Of a DNA stretch of 10,067 nt, positions 1-7,273 are shown piece after piece. Where the stretch lies: assembly GCA_937996755.1 (NCBI GenBank), contig CALKUS010000052.1, positions 1 through 10,067 of the forward strand. Direction: 5' to 3'. Each line of letters opens with the position of its first letter. The first letter of the stretch is position 1. This DNA comes from an uncultured Pseudomonadota bacterium (GTDB taxonomy: Bacteria > Pseudomonadota > Gammaproteobacteria > Xanthomonadales > Ahniellaceae). Both the position numbers and the translations under genes were made by a program. The notes under the pieces were generated by a model. That model was not told the origin of the DNA and made no database searches. It saw nothing but the letters and a program-made list of their open reading frames with translations.

Positions 1-10
1 CGAAAGAGGT

Positions 11-99
11 ACGAGCGGCCCATGGCCGCGATACCTCACGCTATCAGGATCGCGGGCTTTGATGCGACGCCTTCTCATCGCGGCCATGGGCCGCTCCCA
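11..99. repeat. REPIN-like inverted pair of REP palindromes
   Basis: Two perfect 20-bp inverted arms, GAGCGGCCCATGGCCGCGAT at 13-32 and its exact reverse complement at 77-96, enclose 44 bp. Each arm is itself an imperfect palindrome (GCGGCC-ATG-GCCGC). The right copy read on the minus strand is GTGGGAGCGGCCCATGGCCG, which resembles the GGGAGCGGC...GCCGCGAT REPs of pseudomonads and xanthomonads; the left copy lacks the GGG lead. Two inverted REPs around a short spacer is the REPIN layout, a non-autonomous element mobilised by RAYT (Y1-type) transposases. It starts about 50 bp past the regulator stop and could fold into one long stem in RNA. The region 1-151 otherwise holds no supported gene. 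Confidence 0.75.
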
Positions 100-151
100 C
101 TTCCTTCGAGAAGGCTCGCCCAATCGTCGATGCAGAGAGTTCAGGAGGCCA

Positions 152-1549
152 TCAATCAGAAATCCCGAACTTCTCGAGGCGGCGGTAAAGCGCCGCACGG
201 CTCAGGCCGAGCAGCTCGGCGGCCCTCTGCACGTTGCCGGCGCTCTTCTCGAGCGCATGGCGAACCATCATTTCCTCGGCCTGGTCCAGCGTCATCTCCT
301 CCATCGCCGCGGCAGTGCCGGGCGCAGGCCCGCCCGCAGTCGCAGGCGGCGATTGCGCGAGGCTGAAGTCGAGGTCGGCGATCTCGCCCGTGCCGCTCAT
401 GAGCACGGCACGCTCGATCACGTGCGACAGCTCGCGCACGTTGCCGGGCCACGAGTACGCGAGCAGGTTGCGCTCGGCCGAGGCCGCGAGCTTCACGCCG
501 TCCTTGCGGTAGCGGCGCGCGACGCTCGCGAGGAAGCGCCGCGCCATCGGCACGATGTCCTCCTGTCGCTCGCGCAGCGGCGGCAGGCGGATCTCGACGG
601 TGTTGAGGCGGAACAACAGGTCCTTGCGGAACGCGCCGCGCGCGACGTCGGAGGTCAGGTCGGCGTTCGTCGCGGAGATCACGCGCACGTTCACCTTGAT
701 CGTGCGCGACGACCCCAGCCGCTCGAGCTCGCCGTCCTCCAGCACGCGCAGCAGCTTGGGCTGCTGCGACACCGGGATGTTCCCGATCTCGTCGAGGAAC
801 AGCGACCCGCGGTCGGCCACCTCGAATCGCCCGACGCGGTCGTTCTTCGCGTCGGTGAACGCGCCGCGCACGTGGCCGAACATCTCGCTCTCGAACACGG
901 ACTCGGCGATCGCGCCCATGTTGACCTTCACGAACGGCTGCCCGGCGCGCGACGACGCGCGGTGCAGGCGGTCGGCGACCACGCCCTTGCCCGTACCGTT
1001 CTCGCCCAGGATCAGCACGTTCGCGTCGGACGGCGCCACGCGGCGGATCATCTCGAGCACGGGCTGCATCGACTTCGACGCCGCGATGAACTCGTCGTCG
1101 TCGCCGCCCGACAGGATCTCCACCGCGCGTCCGAGCCGGCGCGCCTCGCGCCGCGACTCGCCCAGCGCCACCTGGTTGCGCAGGATGCTCATCAGGCGGT
1201 TGTTTTCCCACGGCTTCTCGATGAAGTCGCCGGCACCGAGGCGCATCGCCCGCACCGCGAGGTCGATCGTGCCCCAGGCCGTCATCACCACCACGGGCAG
1301 GTTCGCGTCGATCGCGCGCAGCTTCTCGAGCAGCTCCATGCCTTCCGCGCCCGACGTCGTGTCGCGCGTGTAGTTCAGGTCCATCAGCACGGCCGCGAAC
1401 TCGCGGCCGCGCACGGCTTCGAGCGCCGCGTCGGGGCTGCCGACGCTCACGCTGGACATGCCCTCGGTCTTGAGCAGCAGGCGCAGCGCCTCCAGCACGT
1501 CGCGCTGGTCGTCGGCGATCAGGATGGGAAGTTGGTTCGAAGCAGACAT
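152..1549 (-). CDS. Sigma-54-dependent response regulator (NtrC family), receiver-AAA+-Fis HTH
   Basis: A 465-residue cytoplasmic two-component regulator predicted to activate RNA polymerase-sigma54 by ATP hydrolysis. The receiver domain spans about 7-125, with acidic pair D13/D14, phosphoacceptor D57 (VLMDLNY), T90 and K112. The AAA+ domain spans about 155-395, with Walker A GENGTGKG at 182-189, the sigma54-contact loop at 229-234, Walker B SLFLDE at 249-254 and WPGNVREL at 367-374. A Fis-type helix-turn-helix fills about 436-463. The contact loop reads GAFTDA rather than GAFTGA. I chose the ATG at 1549. The frame runs on to a GTG at 1591, but that start lies inside a REP palindrome and adds 14 residues unlike a receiver N-terminus. 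No good Shine-Dalgarno stands before the 1549 ATG. The gene lies 107 bp after the ATPase in the same direction, so it probably controls this operon or a related envelope response (inference). The partner kinase is not in the window. Family assignment is very secure; the target genes are unknown. Confidence 0.95.
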   Translation of the reverse strand: MSASNQLPILIADDQRDVLEALRLLLKTEGMSSVSVGSPDAALEAVRGREFAAVLMDLNYTRDTTSGAEGMELLEKLRAIDANLPVVVMTAWGTIDLAVRAMRLGAGDFIEKPWENNRLMSILRNQVALGESRREARRLGRAVEILSGGDDDEFIAASKSMQPVLEMIRRVAPSDANVLILGENGTGKGVVADRLHRASSRAGQPFVKVNMGAIAESVFESEMFGHVRGAFTDAKNDRVGRFEVADRGSLFLDEIGNIPVSQQPKLLRVLEDGELERLGSSRTIKVNVRVISATNADLTSDVARGAFRKDLLFRLNTVEIRLPPLRERQEDIVPMARRFLASVARRYRKDGVKLAASAERNLLAYSWPGNVRELSHVIERAVLMSGTGEIADLDFSLAQSPPATAGGPAPGTAAAMEEMTLDQAEEMMVRHALEKSAGNVQRAAELLGLSRAALYRRLEKFGISD

Positions 1550-1575
1550 TGAGGAAACCGCGTCTTCCAATTGTT

Positions 1576-1602
1576 CGTCATCCCGGCGCACGCCGGGATC
1601 CA
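1576..1602. repeat. REP-like palindrome, GTCATCCCG type, unit 1
   Basis: The arms ATCCCGGCG (1580-1588) and CGCCGGGAT (1591-1599) form a perfect 9-bp stem around two bases. The stem is flanked by CGTC on the left and CCAG on the right. The pattern GTCATYCCCG...GGRATCCA is a familiar dispersed extragenic palindrome in beta- and gammaproteobacteria. In the operon transcript it would fold into a strong hairpin shortly before the regulator start. There is no T-tract, so it is not a standard terminator. Confidence 0.8.
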
Positions 1603-1613
1603 GCGCCTTCCAT

Positions 1614-1641
1614 CGTCATTCCCGCGAAGGGGGGGAATCCA
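1614..1641. repeat. REP-like palindrome, GTCATTCCCG type, unit 2
   Basis: A second unit in the same orientation, 11 bp from unit 1. ATTCCCGC (1618-1625) pairs with GGGGGAAT (1631-1638) with one mismatch; the usual GCGGGAAT arm carries a C-to-G change that makes a run of seven G. Flanks CGTC and CCA match unit 1. The two units fill most of the 107-bp gap between the ATPase and regulator genes. Confidence 0.75.
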
Positions 1642-1656
1642 TTGCTGTACGACGCT

Positions 1657-2331
1657 TCAGGCGCGCGCAGCCTCTTTCATCCACCCGTCGAAAAGCTCCA
1701 CGACACGGTTGCCGTACTCCGCGTTCGCCTCCGAATGTGTGACCTGCACGATCGTCGTGCCTTCGTCGTTGAGCTGCTTCAGCGTGTCCATGATCATCTT
1801 GCCCTGCGACGAATGCAGCGCGCCGGTCGGCTCGTCCGCGAGCAGCAACGCGGGCCGCGAGATCACGGCGCGCGCGACGGCGACGAGTTGCTGCTGGCCG
1901 CCCGACAGCTGGTTCGGGAAGAGGTCCTTCTTGCCGACAATCTGGAAGCGGTCGAGCAGGTCGGCCACGCGCGCCTTGCGTTCTGCGGCCGCGATGTCGC
2001 GGTACGAGAGCGGGAGGTCGAGGTTCTCGGCGACCGTGAGGTCGTCGATCAGATGGTAGTGCTGGAAGATGAAGCCGATCTTCTCGCGCTGCACGGCCTG
2101 GCGCTGCTTCGGCGCGAGCTTGTGCACGGCGACGTCGTCGAACCAGTACTCGCCCTCGTACGCGCCGTCCATCATCCCGAGGATGTTGAGCAGCGAGCTC
2201 TTGCCCGCACCCGACGGCCCCATGATCGACACGAACTCACCCGGCTTGATCTCCAGGTTGATCCGGCGCAGCACGTAGATGCGTCCTTGCGGCAGCGGGT
2301 GCGACTTCTCGATGTCCTTGAGGCGGATCAT
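1657..2331 (-). CDS. ABC transporter ATP-binding protein, MacB/LolD type
   Basis: A 224-residue ATPase that should sit on the cytoplasmic face of the inner membrane and power the neighbouring permeases. All motifs are present in order: Walker A GPSGAGKS (38-45), Q-loop Q90 in FIFQHYHL, signature LSGGQ (142-146), Walker B LLLADE (162-167) and switch H199 in VTHS. The length and the ADEPTG sequence after Walker B fit the MacB/LolD/FtsE class, which drives MacB_PCD/FtsX permeases. The D-loop reads GALHSSQG, with His173 where most family members have Asp. The ATG at 2331 is preceded by GAAGGA at a spacing of 5 nt. The gene starts 27 bp after the last permease and is the only ATPase in the window, so it probably serves all the permeases (inference). 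The transported substrate cannot be inferred. It lacks the fused membrane part of true MacB, so no gene name is assigned. Confidence 0.96.
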   Translation of the reverse strand: MIRLKDIEKSHPLPQGRIYVLRRINLEIKPGEFVSIMGPSGAGKSSLLNILGMMDGAYEGEYWFDDVAVHKLAPKQRQAVQREKIGFIFQHYHLIDDLTVAENLDLPLSYRDIAAAERKARVADLLDRFQIVGKKDLFPNQLSGGQQQLVAVARAVISRPALLLADEPTGALHSSQGKMIMDTLKQLNDEGTTIVQVTHSEANAEYGNRVVELFDGWMKEAARA

Positions 2332-2336
2332 GTCGT

Positions 2337-2342
2337 TCCTTC
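2337..2342 (-). promoter_or_regulatory. Shine-Dalgarno for the ABC ATPase
   Basis: GAAGGA on the minus strand, 5 nt before the ATG at 2331, in the 27-bp gap after the last permease. The gap has no room for a promoter of its own, so the ATPase should be made from the permease transcript or from a promoter inside the permease gene. Confidence 0.7.
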
Positions 2343-2358
2343 GTCTCGTGAATGCATT

Positions 2359-4809
2359 CTATTCTGACCGCAACGAGCGTTGTGGATCGATTCGTGACGC
2401 CTGCCGCGCCGGCACCATCACGGCGAGGATGGCGACGGCGGCGAGCAGCAGTGCCGCCGCGAGGAAGCTGGCGGGATCGTGTTCGCCCACGCCGAACAGC
2501 AACGCACCGAGCGTACGCGTCGCGACGAGCGAGCCCGCGATGCCGAGCGAGATCCCGGCCACGACCACCATGGCGCCCTGCCCCGCCACCATCGCGAGGA
2601 TGCGGCGCGAATCCGCGCCGAGCGCCAGGCGCAGCCCGATCTCGCGCTGGCGGCGGCGTACGAAGTACGCGAACAGCCCGTAGATGCCGGCGAGGCTGAG
2701 CAGCACCGCGATCGCCGCGAACGCCGTCAGCGCCGTCGTGACGAGTCGTGCCTCGCCCAGCGTGCGGCCGATCTGCGCTTCGAGCGTGCGCGTCGCGCGC
2801 AGCGGCAGCGAGGCGTCGACCGATGCGACGGCACGTTGCAGCACCTGGACGGGATCGCCCGCGATGCCCGGCTTCAGTCGCGCAATGAACGTCGTCGGCG
2901 ACAGGTAGGCCTGCGACGTCGGCCGGTAGAACACGGCAGCGTGCGGTTCGCGCAGGCTGCGCAGCGCGACGTCGCCCACGATACCGACGATCTCGAACGT
3001 ATCCTGGGCCGCGCGCAGCCGCGAGCCGATCGCGTTGCCCGCCGGGAACATCTGCTTCGCGAGCGACTCCGACACGACGCCGACGGCGGGCGCGTCGACC
3101 GCGTCTCGCGAATCGAAGTCGCGGCCCGCGACCAGCGGGATGTGCATCGCCTCGAAATAGCCGGCGCTCACCGGCGAGTACTCCGCGTGCGGCGCTTCCT
3201 CCATGGTCATGGCGCTGCCGTCCACGAGCACGCTCGCCCGCATGCCGCTGGGCCACACGGGCACGGAGAACGCCTGGGCCGCCGACTCGACGGCGGGATC
3301 GGCGCGCAGCGCCTCGAGTACCTGCGCTTCGAAGACGCGGCCGCGCGCCTTGTCGTAGCCCTGCAGCGCGCGATCGACGGTGCCTACGACCACGTTCGCC
3401 GGGTCGAAGCCCGGGCGCACCGTCGCCTCCGCGACGAAGCTGCGCAGCAACAGGGTCGACAGGCACAGCAGCACGAACGAGACCGCGATCTGGCCCGCGA
3501 GCAGCGTCGCGGCCGAGCGCAGGCGCGCGCCCACCACGGACGATGCCTGCGCACGCATCGCCTGCGCGACGTCCATGCGGCGCACGCCCAGCGCCGGCGC
3601 GAGCGCGGCCACGACGCACGATACAAGCGTCACGGCGAGCACTGCCAGGAGCACGCGCGGCGACAGCACGCCCTGCGCGAGGTCCAGCGGGATCGCGAAC
3701 GACGACGGCGCGAGCGCCGCGGCGGCGTCCATCAGCATTCGCGCGAGCACGACGCCGATCGTCGCGCCTGCCGCCGCCAGCAGCAGGCCTTCCAGCATCA
3801 GCTGCCGCACGATGCGCAGCGGTGCGGCGCCGATGCCGAGCCGTACGGCGAGCTCCGCGCGGCGCTCCTCGCGCCGTACGAGCAGCAGGCCCATCACGTC
3901 GAAGCACGCGATCAGCAGCACCGCGAATACGCAGCCGAGCAGCAGCCACGACTTCCGGTGCGCGCCTTCCGTGCGATACGGATCGACGGCCGCCGCGTTG
4001 GCGGACATCAGCTGCACCAGCGGCTCCTGGCCGTGTTCCACCTTGATCGCGAGGCGACGCGCCTTCGCCAGCGCATCGAGCTCGGCGACGGCCTGCTCGA
4101 ACGACACGCCGGGCGCGAGGCGCGCCACGACGTCGAGCCAGGAGAACTGGCGGTTGCCGAGCATGTCCTCGCCCGCGAACTGCGGGTTCGCCTCCCGCCA
4201 CATCGAGATCGGCAGCCACATCGCGGGGTTCGCCGCGGCGTCCGGGCCGCGGAAGCCGCGCGGCAGCACGCCGATCACCGTGAAGCGGTGTCCGTTGATC
4301 GACACGTCACGGCCCACGGCGGCAGGGTCCCCGCCGAGCGCGTCGCGGAACCACTCGTCGCTCACGACGGCGACCGGATGGCCACCCAGCGTCACGTCGT
4401 CGGCCGGTCCGAACAGTCGCCCGTGCTGCGGAGCCACGCCGAGCAGCGTGAAGAAGCTGCCCGTGGCGAGGGCTCCGTCGACGCTGCGCGGCGCGGCGCC
4501 TTCAATCGAGACGTGCAAGGTGTTCCAGGCCGACCAGGCTGCGACGGACGCGAAACTCTTCGCGCCGCGATAGTCGGTGTACTGCGGGTACGAGGAGTTG
4601 CTCACCCACTCGCTGTGTTCGTCCGTCGCGAACACGCGCACGAGCCGCTCGGGCTCGTGCGCCGCCAGCGGCCGGAACAGCACGCCGTCGACGAGCGCGA
4701 ACACCGCCGTCGCCGTCCCGATCGCGAGGCCGAGCACCCCGACGGCCAGCAGGGTCCAGCCGGGCCTGCGCAGCATCTGACGCACCGCATAGCGCAGCTC
4801 GCTCAACAT
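2359..4809 (-). CDS. Duplicated (ADOP-like) FtsX/MacB_PCD ABC permease, copy 3 of the complete ones
   Basis: An 816-residue inner-membrane permease with two fused MacB-like halves. Likely membrane segments are at about 19-42, 287-311, 336-360, 383-407, 430-455, 693-717, 741-765 and 779-800. Periplasmic MacB_PCD-like domains occupy about 43-285 and 456-690. FtsX domains are at about 289-410 and 695-808. The N-terminus (LRYAVRQMLRRPGWTLLAV) and the C-terminal RIDPQRSLRSE are typical of ADOP proteins. REIGLRLALGA at 722-732 is the conserved cytoplasmic loop of the second FtsX domain. The matching motif after TM2, usually ACVNVANLLLAR, is changed here to ACFDVMGLLLVR (301-312). The ATG at 4809 has GGAGGG 6 nt upstream and lies 18 bp after the preceding permease. 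The ATPase follows after 27 bp. The role should be mechanotransmission or export with that ATPase; the substrate is unknown. Confidence 0.94.
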   Translation of the reverse strand: MLSELRYAVRQMLRRPGWTLLAVGVLGLAIGTATAVFALVDGVLFRPLAAHEPERLVRVFATDEHSEWVSNSSYPQYTDYRGAKSFASVAAWSAWNTLHVSIEGAAPRSVDGALATGSFFTLLGVAPQHGRLFGPADDVTLGGHPVAVVSDEWFRDALGGDPAAVGRDVSINGHRFTVIGVLPRGFRGPDAAANPAMWLPISMWREANPQFAGEDMLGNRQFSWLDVVARLAPGVSFEQAVAELDALAKARRLAIKVEHGQEPLVQLMSANAAAVDPYRTEGAHRKSWLLLGCVFAVLLIACFDVMGLLLVRREERRAELAVRLGIGAAPLRIVRQLMLEGLLLAAAGATIGVVLARMLMDAAAALAPSSFAIPLDLAQGVLSPRVLLAVLAVTLVSCVVAALAPALGVRRMDVAQAMRAQASSVVGARLRSAATLLAGQIAVSFVLLCLSTLLLRSFVAEATVRPGFDPANVVVGTVDRALQGYDKARGRVFEAQVLEALRADPAVESAAQAFSVPVWPSGMRASVLVDGSAMTMEEAPHAEYSPVSAGYFEAMHIPLVAGRDFDSRDAVDAPAVGVVSESLAKQMFPAGNAIGSRLRAAQDTFEIVGIVGDVALRSLREPHAAVFYRPTSQAYLSPTTFIARLKPGIAGDPVQVLQRAVASVDASLPLRATRTLEAQIGRTLGEARLVTTALTAFAAIAVLLSLAGIYGLFAYFVRRRQREIGLRLALGADSRRILAMVAGQGAMVVVAGISLGIAGSLVATRTLGALLFGVGEHDPASFLAAALLLAAVAILAVMVPARQASRIDPQRSLRSE

Positions 4810-4815
4810 GGCCAG

Positions 4816-4821
4816 CCCTCC
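4816..4821 (-). promoter_or_regulatory. Shine-Dalgarno for the permease starting at 4809
   Basis: GGAGGG on the minus strand, 6 nt before the ATG. It lies inside the 18-bp gap after the TAA (4828-4830) of the preceding permease. Confidence 0.75.
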
Positions 4822-4827
4822 GCTTCG

Positions 4828-7260
4828 TTACTCGTCTCGCAGCGCGTCGATCGGCGCCACGCGCGTCGCGCGCTGCACCGGTGCCGCGCATGCCACGACC
4901 GCGGCCACCACGAGCACGGCGATGCCGCCCGCGAATGCGAGCACGTCGCCGGCGCTCGCGCCGAACAACTGGGAGGCCAGCAGCTGCGCGAGCGCCAGCG
5001 ACAGCACCAGCCCGATGCCCAGGCCGATCGCGATGAGCTTCGCCGCGCCGCCCGCGACTTCCTTGCCGATGCGCCGCGGCGATGCGCCGAGCGCGAGCCG
5101 CACGCCGATCTCGCGGCGCCGTGCCGTCACCTGGTACGCGACCAGTCCATAGAGCCCGATCGCCGCGAGCAGCGCCGCGATCGCGCCGAGCGAGCCCGCG
5201 ACCCAGCTCGCGATGCGTTGCGGCAACAGCGAGATGGCGATCACGTCGCGCATGGCATGCGCCTGCGGCGCGGGCAGGTCGCGATCGACCGCCGCGAGCA
5301 CGCCGCGCAACTGCGCGGCGATCTCGCCCGGATCGCGTGGCGTCGCGATGACCAGGTTGAGCTGCGCGGTCGGCCACTGCGCGGCCGGCAGCCACATCGC
5401 GAGCTTCGGCTCCTCCCACAGCGAGTTGTACTTGCCGTCCGCCGCGATGCCGACGACGGTCAGCGTGCGGCGGTCGTCCGCGTCGCCGTAGCGGAACGTG
5501 CGGCCGATCGCCGGCGCGACGCCGAACAGGCGCTTCGCGAGCCGCGCATTGACCACCACGACGTCGCCGGCGCCCTCCGCATCTGTGCGCGCGAAGTCGC
5601 GGCCCTGCAGGCTGATCGACAGCGTCCTGAAATAGCCGGGCGAAACGACGTTCGCGTCAGGCGAAAGCTCTTCCTCCCCTGCCGCCATCTCGATCCCGCC
5701 GAAGCCCATGGTGCTGAGCGTGAGCGGCAGCAGGCGCACGAGCGCCGCCGACTCCACGCCCGGCATCGCCTGCACGCGCTCGAGCACGTCGTTCGCCGTC
5801 GCGAGCGCCTTCTTCGCCTCGTAACCGGTCGGCTCGAGGTCCAGGTCGGCGGCGACCACGCGGTCGACTTCGAAACCCGGGGCGATGCTGCTGGACTGCA
5901 CGAGCGCGCGCATGAAGATGCCCGCGGCCACGAGCAGCAGCACGCCGATCGCGACCTGGCCGACCACGAGCAGCGAGCGCATGCGCGTGCCCTCGCGCGT
6001 CAGGCCCAGGGTGCGCGTGCTCGCGATCGATCGCGGTGCCGCACGCGACACGCGCAACGCCGGCAGCAGGCCGAACAGCAGTGCGCTCGCGACGCTCGTC
6101 GCCAGCGCGAAGCCCATCACGCCTGCATCGATCGGCACGTCGATCAGCAGCGGGAACGGCGCCGGCAGGTCGACCAGCATGAGCGCGCGCGTCAGCGCCC
6201 ACGCGATCGAGACGCCGAGGATGCCGGCGGCGATCGCCAGCACGCCGTTCTCCGCGAGGTTCTGCATCACCACGCGCGAACGACTCGCGCCGAGCGCATA
6301 GCGCATCGCGATCTCCGCGTTGCGGGTCTCGCCGCGCGCGATCAGCATGCCGGCCACGTTGACGCAGGCGACCAGCAACACCAGCAGCACGAGCAGGCCC
6401 ATCACGGCCGAGAACGAGGTAGCCGCCGTCGCGATCTCGCCGGGCATCGCACGCAACGGGCCGGCTCCGATCGTGTCGCGCTCATCGTAGACGTCCGGAT
6501 GCTCCGCGCGCAGCCGGGCGGTGATCGTCGCGAGCTCCGTGTTCGCTTCCTCCAGCGTCGCGCCGGGCGCAAGGCGGCCGCCCGCGAGCATCCAGTTCGA
6601 CTGGCGCGACTCCAGCAGCTTCGCGCCGTTCGACGGCTGCGCCATCGGCTGCAGCGTCACCGGCAGGTAGAAGTCCGGCTGCAGGATCGCGATGTGCCCG
6701 CGGAAGTCGGCGTCGGCGACACCGAGCAGCGTGTAGGGCTTGCCGTTGATGTTCACGACGCGCCCGACCGCGGCCGGATCGCCGCCGAACCAGCGCTGGA
6801 ACGCCTTGCGGCTCGCGACCACGATCGGCGCCTCGCGCACGGTGGCCGCGTCGTTCGCCGTGAACAGTCGTCCCTGCGCAGCGCGCACGCCGAGCGCCTC
6901 GAAGTAGTTCTCGGTGACGAGGAAGCCGAGGCCGCGCTGCGTCTCGGCAGTCGTGCGCACGTTGACCGGCAGGATCGAATAGCCGAACAGCGCATCGAGC
7001 GACTTCGACTGCGCCGCGATATCGCGATACGTCGGATACGACATCGTGTCGTAGCCGCCGCCGGACGCGCGCCCGACCTCGACCAGGCGGTCGGGCCGCT
7101 CGATGCCGCGGACCGGCGACACGACGAGCGCGCTCGCCACGGAATACACCGTCACCGTGGCGCCGATCGCGATGCCGAGCGCGACGATCGCCGCGAGCGC
7201 GAGCCCGGGGCGCGCCATCCACAGCCGCAGTCCGTACTTCAGGTCCTTCAGGAACGTCAT
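4828..7260 (-). CDS. Duplicated (ADOP-like) FtsX/MacB_PCD ABC permease, copy 2 of the complete ones
   Basis: An 810-residue inner-membrane permease with two MacB-like halves. Membrane segments are at about 20-42, 283-307, 334-358, 378-402, 429-452, 684-710, 738-764 and 774-793. MacB_PCD-like periplasmic domains lie between TM1 and TM2 and between TM5 and TM6. The FtsX signature ACVNVAGMLIAR is at 298-309. The conserved loop occurs in both halves, AEIAMRYALGA (315-325) and REIGVRLALGA (716-726). The protein ends in RVAPIDALRDE. The frame is open far upstream, to 8112, but the start is set at the ATG at 7260: GAGGAAGG stands 5 nt before it, and residues from there (MTFLKDLKYGLRLWMARPG) match the family N-terminus. 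The Shine-Dalgarno overlaps the stop region of the upstream permease, which points to translational coupling. The function is inferred as transport or envelope work with the downstream ATPase; the substrate is unknown. Confidence 0.94.
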   Translation of the reverse strand: MTFLKDLKYGLRLWMARPGLALAAIVALGIAIGATVTVYSVASALVVSPVRGIERPDRLVEVGRASGGGYDTMSYPTYRDIAAQSKSLDALFGYSILPVNVRTTAETQRGLGFLVTENYFEALGVRAAQGRLFTANDAATVREAPIVVASRKAFQRWFGGDPAAVGRVVNINGKPYTLLGVADADFRGHIAILQPDFYLPVTLQPMAQPSNGAKLLESRQSNWMLAGGRLAPGATLEEANTELATITARLRAEHPDVYDERDTIGAGPLRAMPGEIATAATSFSAVMGLLVLLVLLVACVNVAGMLIARGETRNAEIAMRYALGASRSRVVMQNLAENGVLAIAAGILGVSIAWALTRALMLVDLPAPFPLLIDVPIDAGVMGFALATSVASALLFGLLPALRVSRAAPRSIASTRTLGLTREGTRMRSLLVVGQVAIGVLLLVAAGIFMRALVQSSSIAPGFEVDRVVAADLDLEPTGYEAKKALATANDVLERVQAMPGVESAALVRLLPLTLSTMGFGGIEMAAGEEELSPDANVVSPGYFRTLSISLQGRDFARTDAEGAGDVVVVNARLAKRLFGVAPAIGRTFRYGDADDRRTLTVVGIAADGKYNSLWEEPKLAMWLPAAQWPTAQLNLVIATPRDPGEIAAQLRGVLAAVDRDLPAPQAHAMRDVIAISLLPQRIASWVAGSLGAIAALLAAIGLYGLVAYQVTARRREIGVRLALGASPRRIGKEVAGGAAKLIAIGLGIGLVLSLALAQLLASQLFGASAGDVLAFAGGIAVLVVAAVVACAAPVQRATRVAPIDALRDE

Positions 7261-7265
7261 GGGAT

Positions 7266-7273
7266 CCTTCCTC
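7266..7273 (-). promoter_or_regulatory. Shine-Dalgarno setting the start at 7260, overlapping the upstream stop
   Basis: GAGGAAGG on the minus strand, 5 nt before the ATG of the 810-residue permease. It shares two bases with the TGA stop (7272-7274) of the upstream permease. Ribosomes ending the upstream gene would sit on this site, so translation is likely coupled. It decides the start against an open frame that extends to 8112. Confidence 0.8.

Noticed and set aside
1..87. Possible start of another minus-strand gene at the ATG at 87, running off the left edge
   Set aside because: It would begin inside the REPIN arm, and its 29 visible codons are Arg-rich without any recognisable family pattern.
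103..114. Small hairpin CCTTC-GA-GAAGG as a terminator of the regulator gene
   Set aside because: The stem is only 5 bp and no run of T follows on the minus strand.
59..1552. A 497-codon plus-strand frame over the regulator
   Set aside because: The Arg/His/Leu-rich composition and complete overlap with an unmistakable sigma-54 regulator make it an antisense shadow.
1592..1660. Possible sigma54 promoter in the gap before the regulator (GG-N10-GC in TGGATCCCGGCGTGCG)
   Set aside because: The match falls wholly in the REP palindrome and lacks the TTGC part of the -12 element. GG-N10-GC is common by chance at this GC content.
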